From the IMG/VR virus record IMGVR_UViG_3300009074_000029, positions 1 to 25,127 of that record: a stretch of 25,127 bases of DNA. One strand, given 5' to 3'. Below the pieces are notes generated by a model. The model was not told the DNA's origin. It searched no databases and saw nothing but the letters and a program-made list of their open reading frames with translations. Each line of letters opens with the position of its first letter. Within the stretch, counting starts at the first letter, position 1. A program made the position numbers and the translations under genes. This DNA comes from a virus. Below are positions 20,317 through 25,127 of this stretch, piece by piece.

Positions 20317-20345
20317 AGTATAAGCGAAGCGTTATGGGTTGTCAA
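20317..20345 (-). promoter_or_regulatory. Shared-module sigma70-like promoter (gene at 20291)
   Basis: Minus strand TTGACA, 17 bases, TATACT, with inverted repeat CTTCGCTTA / TAAGCAAAG (20321-20329 and 20301-20309) and AAAGGAG after it. Its -35 box is inside the last codons of the lipoprotein gene. Confidence 0.88.
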
Positions 20346-20796
20346 CCTCTTTTTCCAAAATATGTTCGGTTGAGTAGTTCCAATAGAGTGCACCACATCC
20401 TGCGCCAAGGAGCAATCCAAGTGGGTGTCCTCCGCTAGCGAAGATCGCGAGATTATGACACGCTGCAACCCATCCCACAGTGTCTACAGCACGATTTGCA
20501 AATTCCGGCTCATATCCGCTTTCGATAAGTATAGCCTTACCACCATACTTCATGGCAATTAAAACAACCACGCCGAGAAGTGGATCACTTGTAGGTATTA
20601 GGGGATTTAACTCAACATATGCAGGGTTTACAAGAATCTCGTATGTGGTAAGCGCGTCTGCAATGTCGCCTGACCCGATCCTTGCTCCCTCACCAAACTT
20701 TGGTTTATCGTCAATCTTTGGGTCATCGTCAATCTTTGGCACAGAGCTACATCCTGCAATGAGCAGTAATGTGGAAATGATTAATAAAAATCTCAT
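20332..20796 (-). CDS. Putative lipoprotein with hydrophobic segments
   Basis: A 154-residue protein with a classic lipoprotein signal: MRFLLIISTLLLIAGCSS, with lipobox IAG-Cys at residues 13-16. A charged repeat follows (KIDDDPKIDDKPKF), then DALTTYEILVNPAYVELNPL, which resembles the 'DxxTTxxxxxxGxxExNP' pattern of a small family of membrane proteins (DUF5658-type), and hydrophobic stretches (LLGVVVLIAMKYGGKAILI and HPLGLLLGAGCGALYW) that may cross the membrane. Phage lipoproteins often block superinfection, but this is inference. It has its own promoter. Confidence 0.82.
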   Translation of the reverse strand: MRFLLIISTLLLIAGCSSVPKIDDDPKIDDKPKFGEGARIGSGDIADALTTYEILVNPAYVELNPLIPTSDPLLGVVVLIAMKYGGKAILIESGYEPEFANRAVDTVGWVAACHNLAIFASGGHPLGLLLGAGCGALYWNYSTEHILEKEVDNP

Positions 20797-20820
20797 TGGT
20801 ATTCCTTTGTATATCTATAC

Positions 20821-20849
20821 AGAGTAACAAAAAAATCCAATGATGTCAA
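20821..20849 (-). promoter_or_regulatory. Sigma70-like promoter for the lipoprotein gene
   Basis: Minus strand TTGACA, 17 bases, TACTCT, followed by the palindrome TGTATAGATATACA and AAAGGAA. The arm sequence differs from the shared module although it ends with the same ACAAAGGA context. Confidence 0.8.
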
Positions 20850-20856
20850 CCACTTA

Positions 20857-21039
20857 TTATACCAATAGCATTGCCAGTAAGAAGGGTATCATTTGCATGG
20901 TGGTAAGCGAAAGAAGTGCAGCGCCACCAAAAATACTTACTACTATACCAAGCCAAAATAAGAAGCCCTTATTGTCAGCATTATGGCTAGCCAGGGTGGC
21001 TCCTATAAAGGTGATAACAATTGTAATAGTTAGAATCAT
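20857..21039 (-). CDS. Small membrane protein, two to three transmembrane spans
   Basis: A 60-residue, very hydrophobic protein starting at ATG 21039 (MILTITIVITFIGATLASHN), preceded by GGAAAG. Span 1 covers residues ~2-17, a short polar turn (SHNADNKG) follows, then span 2 (FLFWLGIVVSIFGGAALLSL) and a third hydrophobic end (MIPFLLAMLLV). A longer in-frame form from an upstream ATG overlaps the tiny gene before it and has no ribosome site. It could be holin-like in layout, but lacks the charged tail common in holins. Confidence 0.74.
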   Translation of the reverse strand: MILTITIVITFIGATLASHNADNKGFLFWLGIVVSIFGGAALLSLTTMQMIPFLLAMLLV

Positions 21040-21056
21040 CTTCTTTCCTTTCCAGC

Positions 21057-21149
21057 CTAAAGGCCAATAATAAACAACAATAGTCCAACCCACCATGCGC
21101 CTGATGATGGACTAGTGAATAGCATGAGAGCGAAGCCAAAGAACCACAT
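21057..21149 (-). CDS. Trp-rich membrane micro-protein A (30 aa)
   Basis: A 30-residue gene, starting MWFFGFALMLFTSPSSGAWW and ending in a hydrophobic GLLLFIIGL. It has AAGGAAG five bases before its ATG and fits between two other genes. It is clearly related to the 33-residue protein at 21602-21703: both follow the pattern MWxFGxxxM, a polar Ser/Pro centre, then WWxGxL. Two such related micro-proteins 450 bases apart support both as real. Function unknown; likely a single membrane span or short hairpin. Confidence 0.66.
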   Translation of the reverse strand: MWFFGFALMLFTSPSSGAWWVGLLLFIIGL

Positions 21150-21158
21150 TTTTCTTCC

Positions 21159-21590
21159 TTACAGTTTGAGGGTTGGATACACTGTGTCTTTCCAAAGTTT
21201 GTATTCTTTTTCTTTCCACAATGCATATTTGTCTTCTGGGTCTTGTTCAATGTCGTTTTCTTCGCGCCACCTTTGGTCTTCTTCCCATTCTGCAATAGCC
21301 TCTTCTTTCGTGTAGAAGCGGCCTTCATCCCAGTTCCAATGATTGATGTTGTAAACTTGGAAGTTGAAGAAGAACCACAGGAGTGTTAAATTAACGCGAG
21401 GCCCTGCATGGTCTCCGCCAGTCCAACTTGTATCCACATGTAGCTCAAAGATGGATCGTAATGGCATACGCGAGATTTGCAGCTCTGTTGCCCAATTCTT
21501 ACTTAGGCGCTTGTCCCACGCGACGTAGTTTTTTTGCTCGACCTTGTCGCTAGGTTTCCAATGGTTAATACGAAAAATAAATTCAAGCAT
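21159..21590 (-). CDS. Hypothetical protein, Trp/aromatic-rich
   Basis: A 143-residue unknown protein. MLEFIFRINHWKPSDK leads into a central region, TSWTGGDHAGPRVNLTLLWF followed by FFNFQVYNINHWNWDEGRFY, which looks like several beta strands with conserved-looking Asp-His-Ala-Gly. The C-terminal third is an acidic, Trp-rich helix (EEAIAEWEEDQRWREENDIE). The GGDHAGP stretch might be a ligand site, but no family is recognised. It lies between the two related membrane micro-proteins. Confidence 0.74.
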   Translation of the reverse strand: MLEFIFRINHWKPSDKVEQKNYVAWDKRLSKNWATELQISRMPLRSIFELHVDTSWTGGDHAGPRVNLTLLWFFFNFQVYNINHWNWDEGRFYTKEEAIAEWEEDQRWREENDIEQDPEDKYALWKEKEYKLWKDTVYPTLKL

Positions 21591-21601
21591 GTTATCACCT
21601 A

Positions 21602-21703
21602 TTAAAGTAAATCAAAGCAAACTATAAGAAAGCCAATCCACCACCAAACGACAACTGGATTGCTCCAGTTAACAATCATAATAACGAGTCCAAACAGCCA
21701 CAT
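21602..21703 (-). CDS. Trp-rich membrane micro-protein B (33 aa)
   Basis: A 33-residue gene, starting MWLFGLVIMIVNWSNPVVVW and ending WWIGFLIVCFDLL. It has a strong ribosome site (AGGAGG) placed within the last codons of the ligase gene, whose stop is two bases away. It is a paralogue of micro-protein A (21057-21149) by the shared MWxFGxxxM...WWxGxL pattern. Probable inner-membrane peptide; function unknown. Confidence 0.68.
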   Translation of the reverse strand: MWLFGLVIMIVNWSNPVVVWWWIGFLIVCFDLL

Positions 21704-21704
21704 A

Positions 21705-23048
21705 TTAGCCTCCTACAGCCATTGCCATGTCTTTAGTTTCAAAGATGCGCTCCAGCGTGTCTGTGTCAGTCTTGTCGTCGCGTAGTTCCACAAAACGCGG
21801 GTGGCTTAGTGCATAATACTCGTTGCTGCGGCCACGTGTAATGTCGCTGCATGTTACAGTCATTACTTGCCCCATCAGTTCGTCGCGCCGTGCATCCATG
21901 TCATCCAGTTCAGCATCAGTAAACCCACTTGCAAAGCCTTTAACGTTGCCGTCATCTGTTGCAAACTCAATGCTACCAATTTTACCTTCGCGCTTTGTGC
22001 CAACTGTACCGGGCTTAAACCCTGTAATGCGCACATCAGCATCAATCTCTAGCTTGAGCTTTAGTTGCTGTGGGCTTGTGCCGTCGCGGAAGATAGCGTT
22101 ATGGTCTTTCCAAATAGCACCTTCGAGCCCTTGCTCCATCCATGCGGCGCAGTGTTGCAACGCTTCGGCAACAGTGTAGACGATGTGTGTTTCAATAACG
22201 CGAATATATGGGCAGTCTTCACCAATGTAGTCAACAAGTGTTTCGAAACGTCGGTGGTATGGTGTGGTGCCTTTGATTTTGTTTGCAGCGTTGGTGTATT
22301 CTTCCAGCGTTACATAGTCCCAAAGATCTAGCACAATCTCAGCGCCCGCAGGCAAGTCCATGCTTTTGATAAGTCCGTTACCTGTTGCACGATCACAAAT
22401 TGTTCCGTCTGCAAGGCGCACTGTCAATTCACCGATATAATGTCCATCTTCTAGATATTTAAGATGCGCATTAATCAACGGATAATCGTAGCTTTCACCG
22501 CTGCGGCTGTTGCAAATAACTTCATTGTTTTCAACTGTAAACTCGCGGTAAGTGCCGTCAGCCTTCAACTGCACAAAGCTATCTTCAGGATTAATTTTGC
22601 CCCGCGTCTTTTCGCTGAACAACCCGCAACGCATGTAGACGGGCTTGACAATGAGCCCTTTAAACACTTTGTTGATGTTGCTACGGCCCATGTTAATCCG
22701 CAGGTCACGAGTGAGAACTTTGGCTACAATATCTCTGTTATCGTCACTCAGATTCCAAAGAACGTCGTCCAACATGTAAAGCGCATCATTGCCTGTTGTG
22801 TTGCGATTCGCAAACTCTTTTTCCAGGACAGTCAATGCCCATTCCAAATCACCAGTAGGATTAGGATTTGATGGTCTAAGTGTGACATTCTTCATCGTAA
22901 TGCCATATGTGAACGCAACCTTGTCATATGTCATCTTGAGAACACGCTGCAACAATTCATTGTCGGCGTGTTTGCGCAGCACGTCCATTTTGTAGTTGCT
23001 GCCATTTTCCAAGTTCAGTTCTTGTATAATAAGATGAATCGGGGTCAC
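21705..23048 (-). CDS. 30: ATP-dependent DNA ligase (T4 gp30-like)
   Basis: A 447-residue ligase. The adenylated Lys162 is in VQLKADGTYREF (T4 QLKADG, Lys159). Then come NSRSGESYDYPL (motif Ia region), HYIGELTVRLADG (motif III), QGLEGAIWKD (motif IV) and LKLKLEIDADVRITGF (motif V, leading into the OB domain), ending with SHPRFVELRDDKTDTD. The N-terminal ~130 residues are helical, as in the T4 enzyme's DNA-binding domain. It seals nicks in replication and repair. The start is GTG at 23048, with AAAGGAAAA upstream, and it is first after a shared-module promoter. Confidence 0.96.
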   Translation of the reverse strand: MTPIHLIIQELNLENGSNYKMDVLRKHADNELLQRVLKMTYDKVAFTYGITMKNVTLRPSNPNPTGDLEWALTVLEKEFANRNTTGNDALYMLDDVLWNLSDDNRDIVAKVLTRDLRINMGRSNINKVFKGLIVKPVYMRCGLFSEKTRGKINPEDSFVQLKADGTYREFTVENNEVICNSRSGESYDYPLINAHLKYLEDGHYIGELTVRLADGTICDRATGNGLIKSMDLPAGAEIVLDLWDYVTLEEYTNAANKIKGTTPYHRRFETLVDYIGEDCPYIRVIETHIVYTVAEALQHCAAWMEQGLEGAIWKDHNAIFRDGTSPQQLKLKLEIDADVRITGFKPGTVGTKREGKIGSIEFATDDGNVKGFASGFTDAELDDMDARRDELMGQVMTVTCSDITRGRSNEYYALSHPRFVELRDDKTDTDTLERIFETKDMAMAVGG

Positions 23049-23074
23049 AATATTTTCCTTTTGCTTACAATACT

Positions 23075-23103
23075 ACTATAAGCGAAGTGTCTTGGTTTGT
23101 CAA
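23075..23103 (-). promoter_or_regulatory. Shared-module sigma70-like promoter for DNA ligase
   Basis: Minus strand TTGACA, 17 bases, TATAGT, with inverted repeat CTTCGCTTA / TAAGCAAAA (23079-23087 and 23059-23067), then AAAGGAAAA. It sits just after the cytochrome c' gene. Confidence 0.9.
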
Positions 23104-23125
23104 CCGTTTTCTTTGAGATTTACGA

Positions 23126-23569
23126 TTAATTGCTGATGCGATAATCTTTGTGACAAGCTAAACAGGCAGGGCCTATAATGCGCATTGCAGCCATTGTTTC
23201 CTCAGAAGATGAAACGCTAATGTCATTTAGAACAGTGGCCATTTCTGCAGCCCGTTGAGCAAACCCTTCACGGTCGTCCCAAATAGCCGGGCTTGCTTCT
23301 GACTTTGGATCGTTTGCCTGCGTTTCAAACAACGCCACAATGCGATCAGTTTCTGCTTGAAGAGCTGCAAGTGCTGTGGTGGCGGAAGTTTCGTCAAATG
23401 CCACTTCGCCTTTTGCCATTTGACCAAGTGTCTTTAGCTCGCTAGCCATTGTCATCATGCCTGCCATCCGCGCTTTGACATGCGGGTCATTAACGTCTGT
23501 GTGGGCAATCGCCACTGTTGCGGCTGTTGCAAATAATGCAACGAGTATTGTCTTATCGAGTAGCATCAT
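23126..23569 (-). CDS. Cytochrome c' (c-prime) with signal peptide
   Basis: A 147-residue class II c-type cytochrome. Residues 1-22 are a Sec signal peptide (KTILVALFATAATVAIA then cleavage near AIA-H). The mature part is a four-helix bundle: KARMAGMMTMASELKTLGQM, ALAALQAETDRIVALFE, the SEASPAIW loop, FAQRAAEMATVLNDI. The single heme site is CLACHKDYR at the C-terminus (Cys136, Cys139, His140), where cytochromes c' carry it. These periplasmic proteins bind NO or CO and protect against nitrosative stress or carry electrons. Heme attachment would need the host Ccm system. It is highly unusual in a phage. Confidence 0.9.
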   Translation of the reverse strand: MMLLDKTILVALFATAATVAIAHTDVNDPHVKARMAGMMTMASELKTLGQMAKGEVAFDETSATTALAALQAETDRIVALFETQANDPKSEASPAIWDDREGFAQRAAEMATVLNDISVSSSEETMAAMRIIGPACLACHKDYRISN

Positions 23570-23731
23570 CTATTGTTGTTCCTTGCTGCTATACATAGTC
23601 AATCCATTTTTATTTAGTTCCCACTCAGTAATAGCTAGAACATAATTGTATCCAGGATAGTCATTTGCTTTGTGCCAGTATTCGACTTCCTTACGGACTT
23701 TTTCAACATAGAGTTTTTCTGCGAGTATCAT
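23570..23731 (-). CDS. Small hypothetical protein (53 aa)
   Basis: A 53-residue protein starting at ATG 23731 (MILAEKLYVEKVRKEVEYWH), which overlaps the upstream TGA by four bases (ATGA). A helix is followed by YPGYNYVLAITEWELNKNGL, likely a strand and turn. Its stop is directly followed by the cytochrome c' ATG, so the two are translated together; whether they work together is unknown. Confidence 0.7.
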   Translation of the reverse strand: MILAEKLYVEKVRKEVEYWHKANDYPGYNYVLAITEWELNKNGLTMYSSKEQQ

Positions 23732-24018
23732 TTGCCAATATCCTCTGACCACCTATGGGTGTATCGTTTTAGGCGCTTATGATTAGGCGGATAATGCTGC
23801 ACACCAATATCAGTAAGGGCAGAGCACGAAATACATTTCATTGTCACCGCAGGGTCAATATGTACCTTAGAATCTGAATGACTGCCTGGATAGTATCGCA
23901 AATCTTCTCGATTAACTTCAAGAAGTGCGCCACAGCCGGTGTGGTTGTTACCAAAACCTGTGCAGTATATTTCTACACTCCAGTTTTCGTTACATGGCGC
24001 GGGCTTAATAATTTTCAT
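23728..24018 (-). CDS. Zinc-ribbon-like protein, phage-conserved type
   Basis: A 96-residue protein with four cysteines in a zinc-ribbon-like pattern: CTGFGNNHTGCGALLEV at about residues 19-35 and MKCISCSALTDIG near 60-72. Between them is LRYYPGSHSDSKVHIDP. The 'CTGxGNxxxGCGAxLEV...CxxC' arrangement is one I recall in unnamed phage proteins. It would bind zinc; the partner is unknown. The start is ATG 24018, chosen because GGAG lies seven bases upstream; an ATG twelve bases earlier overlaps that site. It is the first gene after its promoter. Confidence 0.78.
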   Translation of the reverse strand: MKIIKPAPCNENWSVEIYCTGFGNNHTGCGALLEVNREDLRYYPGSHSDSKVHIDPAVTMKCISCSALTDIGVQHYPPNHKRLKRYTHRWSEDIGK

Positions 24019-24042
24019 ATTGAACTCCATTGTTACACTTTT

Positions 24043-24071
24043 ATTATAGCCGATAGTGACTGATTAGTCAA
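24043..24071 (-). promoter_or_regulatory. Sigma70-like promoter for the zinc-ribbon/cytochrome c' cluster
   Basis: Minus strand TTGACT, 17 bases, TATAAT, 24 bases before the start codon chosen. The -35 box overlaps the stop codon of the upstream gene. The shared inverted repeat is not present. Confidence 0.85.
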
Positions 24072-24777
24072 CTGCTACATAAGCAGTAATCCAAGTATTT
24101 TCACGCTCGGTGTAATTAGACCAAAACTTACGGTGTTCGTCTTCGTTGTCCTGTAAACTGAATTTGTAACTGATGACCCCCAGCCGATTCGGCTCTATAA
24201 CGTGTGTCTTGTACAGAGCATCTGCCCACCTGAAAAATAGTTCGCCTGTGTAATAAAGATTACGTTCTATTGATACGTTAGCAAGAGCTTCTTCTTCACC
24301 ATTCAAAACAATGCGATCGCGCCATGGCACATTGTTGCCTGACCAGCCATATTTTAGTTCATTTTTGTATTCATGGTCCATACCTTCGTCCCATTTCGCA
24401 TTAACCCATTGTGATTGTGCGATACGAACCTCTTGATAGAACTTCATGATCTCATGGATATTGAACTGATATTCGCGCTCTTTTGCGTGGGTCCAACGCG
24501 GCGTTCTATCATTATTATATTGTGGAGGAAATTCAGGAACCTCCACCACACTAAGAACACAATCTTTCCACGTGTCTACCTCCCAATCGCACGGGATTTT
24601 GATCTCAGGCGTGTAGCGCATCTCACCAACAGCATGCCAGCCAGAGGTGGTTGCATGATTGTTTTTGACTAGATGCCTGCGCTGCAATGCATTAACGATT
24701 CGCCCGTCAAGCTTTTCAGTTGTACCTAGCACCATTTTGCGCAGTGTTTTCAATTGGTTTGGTGTTAGCGATACCAT
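24064..24777 (-). CDS. Hypothetical protein with N-terminal winged-helix-like pattern
   Basis: A 237-residue unknown protein. The first ~50 residues (LTPNQLKTLRKMVLGTTEKL, then DGRIVNALQRRHLVKNNHAT) read like a winged-helix unit, helix-helix-helix then a wing, which would suggest DNA or RNA binding. The remainder is Trp/Tyr-rich and acidic (AKEREYQFNIHEIMKFYQEV, MDHEYKNELKYGWSGNNV) and ends ENTWITAYVAVD. It overlaps the primase gene by 13 bases. No catalytic motif is visible, and the winged-helix idea is only a pattern match. Confidence 0.75.
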   Translation of the reverse strand: MVSLTPNQLKTLRKMVLGTTEKLDGRIVNALQRRHLVKNNHATTSGWHAVGEMRYTPEIKIPCDWEVDTWKDCVLSVVEVPEFPPQYNNDRTPRWTHAKEREYQFNIHEIMKFYQEVRIAQSQWVNAKWDEGMDHEYKNELKYGWSGNNVPWRDRIVLNGEEEALANVSIERNLYYTGELFFRWADALYKTHVIEPNRLGVISYKFSLQDNEDEHRKFWSNYTERENTWITAYVAVD

Positions 24778-25127
24778 TCTACTAGCTTCCTAACATATTC
24801 AGGACTCGCATCACCTAGATCTGCGCCCTCAGAGCCTGCTACGCTTACTGTGTGCGCCTTGTGCGCTGTCTTTGCCAGCTTACGTCCAGCAGCACCTGGG
24901 TCACAAACGGCTACTGTAGGGCGCTGTGTGCGCACAAAACTCAACCAATTCAATGTGCTAGTGTTTGGATCGTTAGAAAGCACTGCAATCGCGCTGTAGC
25001 CGAGCTGTGTAAGCCGTGCAGCGTCGAAGATGCCTTCTGTGATAAACAGTACAGTAGACAAATACCAGCTTTCTAGCCCCCACACTGCAACGTGTTTAAC
25101 GTGCTTCTGGATTAGCTTTTTGCCACG
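24765..25127 (-). CDS. 61: DNA primase (T4 gp61-like), C-terminal part only
   Basis: The last 120 codons of a primase; the start lies beyond the right edge. The TOPRIM domain shows VLFITEGIFDAARLTQLGYS with the catalytic-type Glu, then AIAVLSNDPNT, TVAVCDPGAAGRKLAKTAHK and GADLGDASPEYV. These blocks match gp61 of T4-like phages, which makes RNA primers with the gp41 helicase at the fork. The usual D-x-D pair in this metal site reads D-P-G, so the second Asp is missing at its normal spot; a nearby acidic residue may substitute. Placed with ligase, topoisomerase and gp44, it fits the replication set. Confidence 0.9.
   Translation of the reverse strand, partial: RGKKLIQKHVKHVAVWGLESWYLSTVLFITEGIFDAARLTQLGYSAIAVLSNDPNTSTLNWLSFVRTQRPTVAVCDPGAAGRKLAKTAHKAHTVSVAGSEGADLGDASPEYVRKLVEWYR

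Noticed and set aside
1-25127. tRNA genes and CRISPR arrays
   Set aside because: I saw no cloverleaf-like segments in the few gaps, which are all under 80 bases, and no regularly spaced direct repeats. A tRNA scan of the full genome would settle this better than reading by eye.

Overview
The window looks like part of the genome of a T4-like tailed phage (Caudoviricetes, myovirus type), probably marine. All 60 genes I accept lie on the minus strand. They are packed with 1-, 4- or 8-base start/stop overlaps, and no stretch over 300 bases lacks a gene. Recognisable T4 core functions are the clamp loader large subunit gp44 (cut by the left edge), both type II topoisomerase subunits (gp52, and a large subunit encoded by one uninterrupted gene), DNA ligase gp30, primase gp61 (cut by the right edge), an Rnl1-type RNA ligase, a DexA-like exonuclease and a GroES-like co-chaperonin in the role of gp31. 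MazG, QueD, A-type Fe-S carrier and stand-alone DnaE-fragment genes resemble those of marine T4-like phages. A cytochrome c' gene hints at a proteobacterial, perhaps alphaproteobacterial, host; that is inference.

Layout, in transcription order from right to left: primase and a large unknown protein (25127-24064); a small cluster with a zinc-ribbon protein and a secreted cytochrome c' (24018-23126); DNA ligase, tiny membrane proteins and a lipoprotein (23048-20332); small unknowns and an HExxH metalloprotease candidate (20291-18761); RNA ligase, a PNKP-type phosphatase and membrane-anchored unknowns (18710-15097); a Pth2-like protein, a 2H phosphoesterase resembling anti-CBASS Acb1 and a metallophosphoesterase (15022-13391); topoisomerase genes and small unknowns (13394-7903); a series of small proteins sharing a C-terminal motif, interrupted by an exonuclease and ClpP (7910-5347); QueD and a SufT-like/A-type carrier Fe-S pair (4933-2635); MazG, the DnaE fragment, GroES and gp44 (2573-1).

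Transcription appears to be organised by at least eleven sigma70-like promoters, all on the minus strand, nearly all with a TTGACA-type -35 box and ten with exactly 17 bases to the -10 box. Five share extra sequence forming an inverted repeat across the -10 box and the start of the transcript, which looks like a common operator. One exact T4 late-promoter motif (TATAAATA) precedes queD.

The most notable points are the phage-encoded cytochrome c', the family of about nine small proteins ending in a 'FxDDExFxMxKL'-like motif, the repeated promoter-operator module, the Acb1-like 2H protein inside an RNA-repair/counter-defence neighbourhood, the SufT-A-type carrier Fe-S cassette, phage ClpP, and two paralogous tryptophan-rich membrane micro-proteins too short for routine gene calling.
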